Shown: piece by piece, positions 15,001 to 30,000 of the stretch
Layout: each line of letters opens with the position of its first letter
Numbering within the stretch: the stretch's first letter is position 1
Program-made: the position numbers and the translations under genes
The notes under the pieces: generated by a model
What the model saw: the letters and a program-made list of their open reading frames with translations, nothing else
What the model was told of the DNA's origin: nothing
Database searches by the model: none
Assembly: GCF_963678635.1 (NCBI RefSeq)
Contig: NC_087062.1
Span: 2,108,001-2,172,000 of the forward strand
DNA from: Symsagittifera roscoffensis
Taxonomy: Eukaryota; Xenacoelomorpha; Acoela; Convolutidae
DNA: 64,000 bases
Direction: 5' to 3'

Positions 15001-18000
15001 GTGCAACTACTTTCTGGAACACCCAGACGTAATCGCCGACTGAGTGGGCTTTTGCATCTGCAGTCCTTTTATCAAAACTCCTTTTTTGTCTAATTTGCGC
15101 CTGTTGCGTGTTCCTCCTGCATAAGTCATTGAGGTCCTGCTGCCTTCTGATAACATCATGCACGTACGTTTGTGGTGCTGTTTTCTTCTCTTCATACTCA
15201 GTGTAGAAGAACGTTAATGGAATGAGCTTTTTAGTGACCAGTTTGCATCATATGCGGACTTATTTCCGTGTTGGAATGCTCTGTGCTGTTGTAAGCGCCC
15301 ATCACTTGTTGCAAGTGACTATCCCAGTCATCCATCTAGCGTGAGCAATAAACTCTCAACATGAGTAGCAGCGTGCGATTTTGCCTTTCAACCAGGCCAA
15401 TCGTTTGTGGGTGATAAGTGGTCGAGTGGGCCTGTGCCACCTGCAACCTCTTCATTAACTCCTTCATGAGATCGCCCACGGCTGCTTTGCCATTGTCCGA
15501 TTGGAATGTGATGGGGCAGCCTCGCTATCCGCACATTTATCAAGTGATTGCACGTTTCTTCCACTGATGCCGTCATGCAGGGGGCTGCCTCTGCATATTT
15601 CGCGAAATGATCGATAATTACCAGCACTTGATTGTATCCCGTGACTGTCATGCATATCTTCTGATAATCAATTTGCACTACTTCATTGAATCCCGATGAC
15701 TCTATTGACTGCAAAGGGAAGCTTAGTTTTCTCGGATTCTTCCCCTGTTGACATGACAAGCATGCTGAGATCCACTTTTCACCTGCTTTCTTCAAACCAG
15801 GCCATTCGAATCGTTTCTGTATCCTGTTGTACAATTTGTCCACGCCTTGATGGCCCATCTGATCATGTGAACGAAAGAGGAATTCGGTCTGGTATAACTG
15901 TGGCAACACTATTGAATTAACCTTGTAATGGACCGTGTCATCTTCCTTGCGTTTACAGGCTACGATTCCGTCTTTGTTCTGGTACAAAAAATCTTTTCTC
16001 TTCTTGTAAAATAGCTTCAAGATCTTATAGTTGTCTTCCTCTAAATCTCCTTTGTCAGGTGCCCCGTTCTCAATCCATCTTTTCAAATTGCTCGTCATTC
16101 TATCATTTCGTTGAGCCCTTAGGAGATCCGACAGCCAGTATCTGGCTTTTAGATATGTCTGTACTACATTCAATTGTCCGCTTATTACCTCCGAGGCACG
16201 GGCATCATCCATCAACTTGACACACCATATCTTCTTCAAAGGTGTTGCTTCGTGCACAGATGGCTCCACATTGGTACGGACGACCGTACCATGTGGCAGT
16301 AATCTGGTTGGGCATTTCGACACCGCTATCAATTCAAGCTCATCTGCGGCATTGTCCACTACAGTGTCCTCCTCATCAGAGGTATACCTGTCTCTGTACG
16401 GGTCTTGATGCATTTCCCGGTCCAACCCGCGCTTTTTCCATTCCACCAACAGGGAATGAATCGCAATCTCCGAAACATCAGAATTGGAAGTAGTCTCCGA
16501 TGTGTTCTCCCAGGACTGGGGCCTCGAGTCCTTACTCGAGCCGATGGATTCCGCATCCTTATGTTCAGATATGCCTGTGATGTATCGCGACTTCCCAGAC
16601 AAAACTTTGTCCCTTGGTCGCTTTGAACCCAGCTCCCCGATCAACACTTTGTCCTTTGGTTGTCTCAACATTGCCTCCCCCGAAAAGTCGTCCTGTACGG
16701 GCTCGAAAGTGCCTGACTCTCCGGACATGGTTTCGTCCCCGAATGAACGATCCAAGCTCGATTCGTACTGTTCCCTTGCATCCGTAAATTGTACTTTTCT
16801 CGTGAAGCTGGATTTCGACTTAACCCTGAATTCTTCAGTGGCTTGGACCTGGGTCGATGTCCCACGTTCTGTGAACGAAGTCCTGAACAAGACATCCTTC
16901 GGCATTGAGTTCACCAGCGGGTTCACTGTCGACCTGCAATCCCGATCAACATCGCGACTGCGAATGGTCACTTGCCTCTTCTCCGTTCTCTCAGTGACGG
17001 TCAACCGTTGGATAGTTTCCATCCAATCACGATCATACCTGTCGCCTTCTCTATCCAATAAGTCACCGAGCTTCCCCATGACGTCCGGTGCGACGTTCAC
17101 TGTCCTATTTAGCAGTGCTATGCTGTTTATACCCAGCCTTGTAAGCTCTTGCTGCACCAGATTGGATCGGACTAGCAGATCCAGCGGGACTGGATCACCC
17201 CTGGCCAATACTTTTGTTTCAGCGGCCGTCTCCACCGGAATCTCGGGTTGTCCTGTTATGGGGTGTCTTGACTTGTCCAGCCACTTGGTGAGTGGTAGTT
17301 TATCGTAGGTCTCCTTATCCAGAAATGAAAATCCGTCTTTGATTTCTGCCTGACTGGACTGCTTCTCTTCTAGGCGCTCATAGAATTCTGTCTTTTTACT
17401 GAGGCTATCAGCATACTGGTGCTTGTCACGGGTACAGTGCTCTATGATCATGTGGTATCCATCCAGGCAGGCGCACGATCCAACGACCAATTTAACTTTG
17501 GTCCATTGAATAGGTTTTTAGCCAGGCAAGGGCACCATTATCCACACGCAACTTGAAGGGAGCACTCCCCAAGTAAGCCCTGTATTTTTCCACGAAAGTG
17601 ATCACCGCGAACATTTCCACTTTCGGTGCGCCGTACTTCATCTCAGTATAGCTCAGGACCTCACTTCGTAGGCTATCGGACGGAGAACCGTTCTCCCGTT
17701 CTACTCTTGCTCCTGGTGAAGTATGCCCGATATCGCAACCACTGATGCATCCGTGTCTAACACAAACATCCCCTTCTCTGTTCGCATGCCGAGGACCGGT
17801 GCCTCGCAAAGTTCACGTTTAATGTTTTCAAATGAAACTTGTGCCTCATCAGTCCAAGTGATTTTTTTGCCCTTATTTCTCATCAATTGCTGCATGGGGT
17901 TTATCTTATCGGCGTATCCCTTGATGAATTGTCGATAATAGTTAGCAAACCCCAAAAATCTCATCAGTTGTGTGTCTGTCTTAGGTGCCTTCCAGGTCAA

Positions 18001-21000
18001 GACCGCTTCCACCGCTTCGGGATCGGGTCTCACTCCATGCTTATCTACCAGGCGACCCAGATACTTTATGGAGTCTCTGATGGTTTAAACTTCAGGCCCG
18101 CCTGCTTCATGCAAGTAGACACCTCATCCAACCTCTCTATGTGATCCTCTAGGGTTGGTGTTGCTATCACGACGTCATCGTTATAACACATGATGAGGTT
18201 CCCGTATTTCATTGTCACAATCGTGATTGCCTGGGCCATCAGTCGCTGGAATGGGGCCGTCGCGTTGCAGAATCCGATCGGCATCCTCTTCCACTGGAAC
18301 AATCCCAGCTCGCACGCGAAGCCCGTTTTTTCACGATCTTGCTTTCTGAGTGGCACTTGCCAGAACGGAGAGCCCAAATCTGACGTCGTGAAGAACTTCG
18401 CGTCCCCCAACTTGGAGAGACTCTCATCGATGCGGGGAATCGGGTAAGCGTTCTTTATTGTCACTGCGTTCAGGTAACGGAAATTACAACAAAACCTGAG
18501 TTACCCCTTTCTTTTTAGCCATGACCACCCCACATGCCTACGGGGACTTCGACGGCTCGATCATGTCGTACTCCCTTAACATTTCGATCTCTTTCCTGCA
18601 TGCTTCTGACTTATGTGGGGTCATTCTCCTCGCCCCTGCCTATGAGGTACCGAGCCCTCTTCTATCTCAATTTCGTGTTCTACAAAATTGCAGCAACCTA
18701 TATCGGCTTGACGCTTCGAAAAACGTCTGCATTCCGATTGAGCACCGCCCCGAGTGAATCTAGTTTTTTATCCGATATTTTACCCTTCAGATGTTCTATC
18801 TCGGGCAGGACATGTTTATTTGCTGCTAACTCTGTTTCTGTTGGTCTTTCGGGAAATTTTGAACAACTAGACAACCCATCATCTGTCTCCGACTTCATTG
18901 AAAATAGTTTCTTAGAAAATTTCAATAATTTTATTCTCTTCAGTATACATGCCTGATTCGTGTGCAAGGGACATTTAGTTATATCAAACGTTTTAAAGTT
19001 TTCCACACTCTGAAAGTCTGTGTTCGGAGGCAATGTGTAGCCAAGTTTATTTCCGCTCTGTATTGTCACTGTGGTTGCTTCTGTGTTCAACAACACACTC
19101 ACACACAGTCCGCTCTGAGTGAGTGGGAAATTTCTTCCTAAAATAGCCGAGCTCTGACTGTTTGGATTTGGTACCAGACACACCTGTCTGTCATTACTGA
19201 GTTCATTTAGATTCTTCATCCTAAACGTCGCTACCACGGCTTTGTTTGGCTTCAATCTAACTTTTCGATCCAGAAAAACTGGCACTTTAGCCTGGTTAAT
19301 TAAGATCTGATTAAGAGGTTTCTTTTCATACTTCCTCTCAGGATCTTTGAGGTCGATCGTGACATCAAAGTTGCGTACGAAGTCCCTTCCCAGGATGAAT
19401 TGATCGGATTCGTCCAAATTTTTCACCACCAGGAAGCTCATCCAAGGATGTCTTCCTCCAAGCTGCAATGATATAATCGGGCTCCGTCCTGTCACATAGA
19501 TTGCTCCCTGATTGTCAGCTGCTAGTTTGATGTTTGTCGGTATCGGATCCGGCCTGTCAAAGCCCATATCAGTCCAAGTGCTGACTGGCATGACGCTGAC
19601 CACTGCACCCTTGTCTAATAGTCCTTTTACTGAGAGTTGTCTGCCCTGCACATCTAGCACATGTGCTGCCAGATCGGCTTCGCAACCTTTGTGGACCGCA
19701 TCCTGTTTAAGCATGGCATTGTGTCCGATTCGTCGCACCTTCAGCCATTCTTGGCAAATGTATATCCGGCCTATCTGGTCACTCGCATCAGTCACGTGAG
19801 CCTTCGTGTAGATATTAATGCCATCAACATCCATCAGAATCGGATATGGGCCATGGACTTCGATGTAAGGTCCATCCGCTCTCATTAGCCTTGGACCTCC
19901 TGCCGTGAGCAGCGCTCGCACTGCCCTGGAGTCCAATTTGGGATCCTTCTCCCTCACGTAGTCCGCATAAATGTCCAGGTGTTCCAGCGTAATCTCGGAC
20001 GGTTCACTCAAGTTCTTGACCACCTGGTGTCCTGCGACCGAAATAATGGACAATATCTTCGTCCCTCTTTTGCCGTGTCAAAGTTTTTACCCGATATAAC
20101 ATTTAGCTTTAGTCCCGGCTTTCTGGGTTCCCGCTTGTCTTCTTCTTTCGTTGTTTTCCCCAGAATGTCAAATTTTTCCCGAAGATCTGTGCTTTCCAGT
20201 TCCAACCTTACTCGTTGCTCAACTTCCTTCGTGGCTAGCTCCTGTTGGACATTCTGTAACGCTGTCCTCGCCGCCAAGCCATAATCCACCATGAGCGGTC
20301 CGGCCGACTCTGCCTCACGGCTCGAGGCTACCACCTCATTAGGCAAGTTCTTCACCTTCTTAGTCGTAAATGTGCTTGGTGTAGTTTCTTTTCACCGAGA
20401 CTCAGACGTGCTCGACTGGCTTTGACGCCTGAAAACGCTTCTTCATGACGGGGATGTTTTGCATCCGCCACTGCATCCCAAAATTGAGTGCAATCCGACG
20501 TGAAGTGTCCCTCCAGATTACAGAAGAAGCACCTCGGTCCATACTTCATTATGAGTCCTCTGACGTAGTCTTCGTGGTCCTCGTTGGTCGAATCAACCTC
20601 ATCGAGAAAGTAGCATATCGCTTTCATGCTCTGTTTGTAAGCAGAACAGGCGGAAACATGGTGGTCCATCGAGCCGCAATTCGCACATGACCTCCTCTTA
20701 TCCATGTCGTCACGAGGTCTGTACCAACTGGAGTTCGCGCCAGTGTTTGTTCCGCTGTAGTTGCCATTATTGCTGTAACGGTTTTGCGCCCTCGGTTTTA
20801 TGAGCAAGTACTCACGCGACTTCATACGCAAATCATTGGGTGTGGGTACGTGGTCAAGCGACAGGGTGAAGTGTTAGGCTAGCATGGTTTTCTGCTCGTC
20901 ACTATTTACTCCATCCATGAACTTCGAGGCAATCGCAAAGTTCCGCTTTGATGTTCTCTCATCGGGATTGCTTCTCCTTCTGAGTAATTTAAGGTCGTCC

Positions 21001-24000
21001 AAAAACTTGTCTATGGATTTGTCATCTCTGTGACGCCTCTTTTCGAGCTTCACAGCCTGATGCCCTTGTACTCTAGAGCCGAAACGGTTCATCAGGATGT
21101 CGAATATCTTGCGAGCGCTGTTTCGTTCATTGGCCCTTTTCGCCATCACACAATTCAGGGCCGTAGCCTGCATGTTGCTTGTCAATGCGCTGCATTCCTG
21201 TTTCTTTGAGAGATTCTCTTCTTCAAAGTGCCAGTTCATCGCCTCTATCAAAGAAACAATGCAGCCATCTGACTCGTCCTTGTATGACTTCGGCTTCTCA
21301 AGTGTCCTTCTTGACCTCTCTCCTCTCTCGGTTGAATTCGAGGGCTTGGTGATCTATTTAGAGGCTCAAATATCGAAGTATACATCGTTGTGTCCTGCGA
21401 GACCGTAGTAAGAACTGGCATTGATCTGACTTGCGGCACAGCGGGCAATCTTGTCTCCGGGGTGGCATTCGCTTCCGGTGGGACCTGGTTTGTCCAACCT
21501 GGCCTTGATGGGGCTGCCCTGGGCCGCTCCCTGTGCTTAGACTCGTAATTCGTTCTCGAACTTTGCTGGGCCCCGGCATAGCTGCGTGCTCCATCTCCAT
21601 CATTTGCCTGTGTGTTGCGAATCAATTGAGCTTGATCGACTCTCGCCTGCGACTTCACGTGTGTCAGTTCACCTCGCAATTTCTCTTGACTCTGGTGAGC
21701 TCTCTCCTCGACTCGATCTATTCTCTCAATCATGTCCCGTCGCAGTTCTTCCAGGCCTGTCATTACGCCAGTAAACATGTCACTTATATCGCCAGCTGCC
21801 CCCGATGCCGGGGTTAGACACAGAGACGATGAGGTCAACTGCGGTTGCAGCCTGGTACTCGACGACGCGCCGCCCTTTTGGTTGCCCAACGTTATCATCA
21901 TCCTGTCGAACGTCGAGGATACTCCCACTGTTATCCCATCAGACATGGGCCTGGTCGGCGAGGTGGACAACGCCTTCCTGCTCATGTCATTCCCTGGGCA
22001 CGGCGTGAAATCCACATCCGGATGGGTTATATCCGGATGGTCATAACTGGAAGATAGACCTTCATTTTGTAATGACGCCATGCGCTCATCGTACACAGAC
22101 TTCCAGTTTTTCTTGGCTTTCAAACCCGTTTGTTCTTCACTCGGACTTAAACTCGACATCATCGCATTCTTGCTCTGCTTGACCAGAGATGATTGTTCCT
22201 TTCCCACTTATGAGACTTAGTCTCTGATTTGGACATTCCCCTGAACAACACTTCTTCTCGCGGCTCGACCTCGGAACGCTCCGAGGCCTCTTCCGTCCTT
22301 TCGACTTCCTCCCGTTCGAGGTCCTCACCTGGCTCAAATTCGGGTCGGATGAGCGTTTGTTCCCCTTCGTCGAAGGGGTCCACAAGCGCCTCTCTCGCCG
22401 GTCTGACCTCGCCACTTCGCCCTTGATTGCCATCGAGGTTCTTCTCGCTTCTTCGTTTCATTCCGCTCACTGAAAGATCAGCTTGACCTTTAGTCGATTT
22501 GTTGTCAGCAAAAACGTCGGAAGCGCTGCTAAACGAAGATTGGCTACGCCTAGTTTTAAACTTTCGCGTGCTTCCCTTGCTCAGCCTGGGAATCTTAGTA
22601 GTCAATCCTAACGAGTCTCTACGCTGCATATTTTGTAATAAATGGTAATATTCGTACAAACTTATGGCAATGCACACGTACCTCTAATAAGTTCAAATTA
22701 ATTTGCTTAACGCTGCCTACTCGACTTCTTCAGTATCAAAAATGTCGCTTAGATTTCTTGGTGATGATATTAGTGACTCAGCTAAGGTTACACACAGGGC
22801 TTGCTTAGTATTAAGATAATGCTAACTCCACCCAGTTGCCTAATTTGACAGTATCACAGAATTTTTACGAGATATAGTCAACACACGAGACCCAATTGAT
22901 AATCAGATAAGAATATCCTACAGGTGACAGCGACCTTTCCTTAGTATTAATTTTACCGGCACATTCGTATCGAATCACTGCCTCGTTTAAGATCAAACAA
23001 TATTTTATAAAAGAGCAGTGATGGTTTCAGTAACAGATAATTAAAACTTAGTCTTAAAGAAAAAGACTTCCCTCAATTGGAACACTCCAAAAGAACGAAT
23101 CCCAGGACACAGTCATCTCAAACGAGTGTGTATTTACCTAATACACTCACCGAGGTCTTCTTTTAGGTGTCCTGCAATTGCCCGAGCTGTCCTAGTAAGT
23201 AGCTCAAGGCGACCTCTGATCGAAAATTTCTAAAGTCTATCAAAAAGCTCTCCCACACCCGGGACGCCCCAAGTGCACTAGAGCAGAGAACAACTTTTCT
23301 TCTCAAGTGAGTGTGTATTTGCCTAATACACTCACCGAGGTCTTCTTTTATGTGTTCCCGGATTGCTCGAGCTTTCCTATTAAGTAGCTCAAGGCAACCT
23401 CTGATCGAAAATCTCCAAAGCCTATGAAGAGGCTCCCCCACACCCGGGACGCCCCAAGTGCACAAGAGCAGGGAACAACTTTTCGTCTCAAGTGAGTGGT
23501 TATTTGCCTAATACACTCACCGAGGTCTTCTTTTTTGTGTTCCCGGATTGCCCGAGCTTTCCTATTAAGTATTCCAAAATAACAATTAAAAAAATTGGTT
23601 CGGGTACTTCCGTCAGACCCGATCTAGAATCCAAAGTTGATCACAAATCTCCGGGTCAAATGGGCTCCCCCGATCCTAATATGCATGCCCGTTGGTAATT
23701 GACCTTTTTTTCCGACTCTAAATGGACATTTTAGTTGTTCAAATTGCCCCTGGAGGTATCCCTAAATTTTCAATAAGGAGGGTTATTAAGGGGCTTAGGT
23801 CACTCCGGAGGGTTATTCGGAGGGTTGTTAAGACACTTAGCTTACTTCGGAGGGTTACTTCGGAGGGTTACTTCGGAGGGTACTTTAATCACCCAAGTTA
23901 CTTCGGAATGTCCCCTTTAACTCAATAAGGAGGGTCAATAAGAGGCTTAATACGCTCCGGAGGGTTACTTCGGAGGGTTCCTTCAAAATTTCAATTTTTC

Positions 24001-27000
24001 GAATCTCACTTGGAAGGATCTCCAACTAGTCTCAGAAATTGTCACAGCAAGCTAACTTCTCTGTGGGGGTGTGTTTTAACTTCTTCAGAGGGTCTCGTGG
24101 AAAACTTCCACCAAGGAGTGTTGCTAAGGAGCTTAGCTGACTCCGGAGGGTTACTTCGGAGGGTGCCCCAAAATTCGAGAAAACGGGTTATTCTACCGCG
24201 GTAAAGCCTCCTAATGCGGTCTAACTGACTTAAAACCAGGCTGGCTGACACGGTCAACCTTCTCAGTAGGATAAAAAGGTAACCTTATGAAATTTTCTGC
24301 CGCCCAGAGGTTTCCTTAAAATTTCGACCCTCAGAACTAACAAAATTTGAAACATTTTTCTTTTCCAAGTTTATCAATCCAAAAACGGTTGCGGTCCGGA
24401 AAAGTGGTCAAAAACGTCGACTTATTGTACCAAAATTATCCCCATCGGTTGGCTAGTCTTTGAGAAATCGCGTTTGTCAAATTGGCTTTTTTTCACCACC
24501 TATTATATAGGTTCTGAAAGACTTTTTCCACAATTCTTAGTGAAAGTGCCTTAAAATAAATGAAACGAGCGTAGTAGCCCCGTTCGGCACTGGAACAATA
24601 CAAAAAACTGGACCAAAAATGGTTTGGAAACAAAAATTTGGCCAAAAACTATCAGATTTGGAACATCCCATTCCTTCCTTTTCCAATCTTTAAGTCGTTA
24701 GCTCTATCCACGGAGCTAATTGGAGGGTTACTCAACAAATTCTCTGGCAACCGAGCACGTTATGCTAGCACGCTCCTAACGCAAAAACTCAAAAACTCGA
24801 TCCCCTAAACAGATTGACAAAATTCGGAAAATTATCAAAATTTTGAGCGAAAAAGTTTTGTTTTTTCTAACTTCTACTGAGTCCTTTTTCACGCGATTTA
24901 GTAATATATAGTAAGGATAACATTCTATTAGTAGTCGTTAATTAAAAATAATATACCCTCCTTTGCACCAAAGTACCCGCATTGGGACCCTTAACTCGGA
25001 AATTCGCGATCCATTAACGTGCTTAAATATTCAAATTACACTCAAGGGAGGGTTTCTAACCCATCACCAAAACACTCAACCTTTCTATCAGAAATGATTT
25101 AAATCAATCTAAAACAACAACAAATAGGAATGTCGGATCTCGTCCGGAAATAACATATGAACTGTCACTTTATGTTTTTTACTGTTTTTTTGTATTTTTT
25201 TGTTTTCAAAAAAATTTGTTTTTGGCTTTTTCTTGGTTATACACTCTTCTTGTTTGGTTTTACGCTTTCTCTTTAATTGTTTTTAGTCCCGGGATCTTGG
25301 GACAAGCGGGCTCATGACTTCCCGCCTAACCCTCCGGCCCCAGGAATTTTCAGTCTTAACTAAGTTAAAAAGCTAAATAGTACTAGGCGGAGGGTCGGCA
25401 CCTTCCCCCTAGTACAACAAAGGTCATCAAGGTCTCTAACTCTGGCATACGCACGGAGCGGATGGGTCGTCGCTGAAACGTTTGCTGATCATGATGGTCT
25501 CGTGTCTTTAACAGGCCCACCCAGGAGAGCCATAAAAACGCCCATGTAACATTCGCCCAAATACTTACAGTGACGGAGCGTAGAAAAAAAACCTATTAAC
25601 GACTGGCAGGCGTCAGTTACCTTAATTCTACTCGTTTTTCACCGTCTCGACCTTGCCAGTTGATTTTCTGGTCTGTCTCGGGCTAAGTAATAAGTTACTA
25701 TTTTTAGGCCATCAGTCAAACGACTTTTAATCAGCTTTCGTTTACATGCGAGCACAACCACATAGCTGGGTCTCGGATCCTCAGACTACGTGAAGGCTAT
25801 AAAAAAACACGGCTCGAATGTCATATTTTATTATGTTTTTGGTGAAAGTTCTACATTAAATCCATTGGAGCTACTCCTTTCTAGCTACTCATATTCTAAA
25901 ATATCAAGCAATACCGGTGTTAGTTCAGATGTTTATGGCATCAGAATAGCTAAAAAGTAAGTTCTTTATATTCCTTCACCATATACTGTCTCTGGGGGGC
26001 CGAGCCTCCGCTTCCGTGATTTTCCTATTCGTTATTAGGAACTAGAGTAACTTCGTTATTACTCCCAATTTGTGGCACGGGAGGGTACTGCTCTCTACTC
26101 CTTCCCCACTGAAGCCTTCCTTCTCGCTAATTCCTCCCGCTAAGTGTCTTATCGTGCGTGATTGTCACAATAAGAGGCTTCGTTTTTATATCGTTATCGT
26201 CCGACTGTCTTTCACTATTTTCGCTGTTGTTCTGATTTTCGTCACTTTCTGGCTCAAAATGGCCGTTTTTTGTATTCCTCAGAATTAATCGTTCGACAAT
26301 CGAAATTTTGAAAATTCAAAGTTCTCGAATATTCTGACCCTCCTTAGCAGTAATTTTCAAACATTAAGGCCTTTACTTCTATTTCTGTGTTGCGTCGGAA
26401 GGTTGCGCTGTGCCAGTCTCGCCGAATGGCACAAAAATTAAACAAAATTCAACTTCTCAAAACTATAGTGGAGTGCTGTCAGGGTACAATCAGAGGTTGC
26501 AAATCTGAAGTCCAAATTTGACTGCTCAAATCCTTTTGGTTTTCAAGATATGGGGTTTTTTATAATTTTTTCATAATTTTTAAAAAAATTTAGGCATAAA
26601 AAAATTTAGATACAAAAAACTAGAGTTTCAATTTCTCAACCCTATTGTAGGATGCTGTCAGGGTATAATCAAGAGTTGCAAATCTGGCGTTCAATTGTAA
26701 ATGCTCAAATTCATTTGGTTTTCGAGAAATTGCGTTTTTTTTTCTTTTGTTTTTCCTTAGATGCAAAAAAATTAACCGAACTTCAGTTTCTTAACCCTGT
26801 AGTGGGGTACTTTCAGGGTATATTCAGGGGTTGCAAATATGGAGTCTAAGTATGACTGCTCAATATCTTTTTGCATTTCGAGAAATGGCGTTTTTTATGA
26901 TTTTTTTACTGGTTTTTTTTTCAAAAAAAAACAGATATAAAAAACTAACCGAACTTGAATTTCTGAACCCTATAGTGGGTTGCTGTCATGGTACAGTCAG

Positions 27001-30000
27001 GGGTTGAAAATCTGGAGTCCAAGTATGACTGCTCAAATTCTTTTGGTTTTAGAGAAGTGGCGTTTTTTATAATTTTTTCCTAATTTTTAAAAAAATTTAG
27101 GCATAAAAAAACTTAGATACAAAAAACTAGAATTTCAAATTCTCAACCTTATAGTAGGATGCTGTCAGGGTATAATCAAGAGTTGCAAAACTGGCGTTCA
27201 ATTGTAAATGCTCAAATTCATTTGGTTTGTGAGAAATTGCGTTTTTTTCTTTTGTTTTTCCTTAGATGCAAAAACAATTAACCGAACTTCAGTTTCTTAA
27301 CCCTGTAGTGGGGTACTTTCAGGGTATATTCAGGGGTTGCAAATATGGAGTCTAAGTATGACTGCTCAATATCTTTTTGCATTTCGAGAAATGGCGTTTT
27401 TTATGATTTTTCTAATGGTTTTTTTTCAAAAAAAAGCAGATACAAAAAACTAACCGAACTTGAATTTCTGAACCCTATAGTGGGTTACTGTCATGGTACA
27501 GTCAGAGGTTGAAAATCTGGAGTCCGAGTATGACTGCTCAAATTCTTTTGATTTTAGAGAAGTGGCGTTTTTTATGATTTTTTAAGCGAGAAATGGCGTT
27601 TTTTATGATTTTTTAATGGTTTTTTTCAAAAAAGAACAGATATAAAAAACTAACCGAACTTGAATTTCTCAACCATATAGTGGGTTGCTGTCATGGTACA
27701 GTCAGGGGTTGAAAATCTGGAGTCCAAGTATGACTGCTCAAATTCTTTTGGTTTTAGAGAAGTGGCGTTTTTTATAATTTCTTCCTAATTTTTAAAAAAA
27801 TTTAGGCATAAAAAAACTTAGATACAAAAAACTAGAATTTCAATTTCTCAACCCTAAAAAAAACTAGATAAAAAAACACTCCGAACTTAAACTAATCAAA
27901 TATATATTGAGATGCTTGAAATTTTCAATAAGGAGGGTTATTAAGGGGCTTAGCTCACTCCGGAGGGTTATTCGGTGGGTTGTTAAGACACTTAGCTTAC
28001 TTCGGAGGGTTACTTCGGAGGGTACCTTAACCACCCAAAATACTTCGGAACGTCCCTTTTAACTCACTAAGGAGGGTCAATAAGAGACTTAATACGCTCC
28101 GGTGGGTTACTTCGGAGGGTTCCTTCAAAATTTCAAATTTTTCGAATCTCACTTGGAAGGATCCCGAACTAGTCTCAGAAAGTGTCAAAGCAAGCCAAAT
28201 TCTCTGTGGGGGTGTGTTTTAACTTCTTCGGAGGGTCTCGTGGAAAATTTCCACTAAGGAGGGTTGCTAAGGAGCTTAGCTGACTCCGGAGGGTTACTTC
28301 GGAGGGTGCCCCAAAATTCGAGAAAACGGGTTATTCTACCGCGGTAAAGGATCCTAATGAGGTCTAACTGACTTAAAACCAGGTTGGCTGACACGGTCAA
28401 CCCTCTCAGTAGGATAAAAAGGTAATCTTATGAAATTTTCTGCCGCCCGGAGGGTTCCTTAAAATTTCGACCCTCCGAACTAACAAATTTTAAAACAATT
28501 TTCTTTTCCGAGATTATCATCCCAAAAACGGTTGCGGTCCGGGAAAGTGGTCAAAAACGTCGACTTATGGTACCAAAATTATCCCCATCGGTTGGCTAGT
28601 CTTTGAGAAATCGCGTTTGTCAAATTGGCCTTTTAACACCACCTATATAGGTTCTCAAAGACTTTTTCCACAATTCTTAGTGAAAGTGCCTAAAAATAAA
28701 TGAAACGAGCGTAGTAGCCCCGTTCGGCACTGGAACAATAAAAAAAAGTGGACCAAAATTGGTTTGGAAACAAAAATTTGGCCAAAAATTATCAGATTTG
28801 GACCCTCCAATTCCTTCCTTTTCCAATCTTTAAGTCGTTAGCTCTATCCACGGAGCTAATTGGAGGGTTACTCAACAAATTCTCTGGCAATCGAGCACGT
28901 TATGCTAGCACGCTCCTAACGCAAAAAAATTTTTAATGCTCCAACTCTAAAAACTCAAAAACTCAATCCCCGAAACAGATTGACAAAATTCTTGAAAATT
29001 ATCAAAATTTTGAGCGAAAAAGTTTTGTTTTTTCTAACTTGTATTGAGTCCTTTTTCACGCAATTTCTTTTGTCAGGATTATTGAACTACGTAGTACCTC
29101 CCTGTATAAAAGCTTTTTGCTGTTCGGAAAAGCTCGGATATCCAAAATTTTAGGGGTCAACAGTTTGTTCGAAAATCGGTAACTTTCGACAAAATTTTGT
29201 TGTTTCTCGGGTCTAAATAGGAGATAAGTAAGATATAGTAAGGTTAATATTCTATTAGTAGTCGTTAATTAAAAATACTATACCCTCCTTGGCACCAAAG
29301 TACCCGCATTGGGACCCTTAACTCGGAAATTCGCGATCCATTAACGTGCTTAAATATTCAAATTACACTCAAGGGAGGGTAACCTAACCCACCACCAAAA
29401 CACTCAATCTTTCTATCAGAAATGATTTAAATCAATCTGAAACAACAACAAAGAGGAATGTCGGATCTCGTCCAGAAATAACATATAAACTGTCACTTTA
29501 TGTTCTTTACTGTTTTTTTTGTATTTTTTTTTGTTTTCAAAAAAAATTGTTTTTGGCTTTTTCTTGGTTATACACCCTTCTTGTTTGATTTTACGCTTTC
29601 TCTTCAATTGTTTTTAGTCCCGGGACCTTGGGACAAGCGGGGTCATGACTTCCCACCTAACCCCCCGGCACCAGGAATTTCCAGTCTTAACTAAGTTATA
29701 AAGCTAAATAGTACTAGGCGGAGGGTCGGCACCTTCCCCTTAGTACAACAAAGGTCATCAAGGTCTCTAACTCGGGCATACGCCCGGAGCAGAGGGGTCG
29801 TCGCTGAAATGTTTGCTGATCATGATGGTCTCGTGCCTTTAACAGGCCCACACAGGAGAGCCATAAAACGCCTATGTAACATTCGTCCAAATACTACACA
29901 GTGACGGAGTGTAGAAAAAAAAACCTATTAACGACTGGCAGGCGTCAGTTACCTTACTTCTACTCGGTTTTCACCGTCTCGACCATGCCAGTTGATTTTC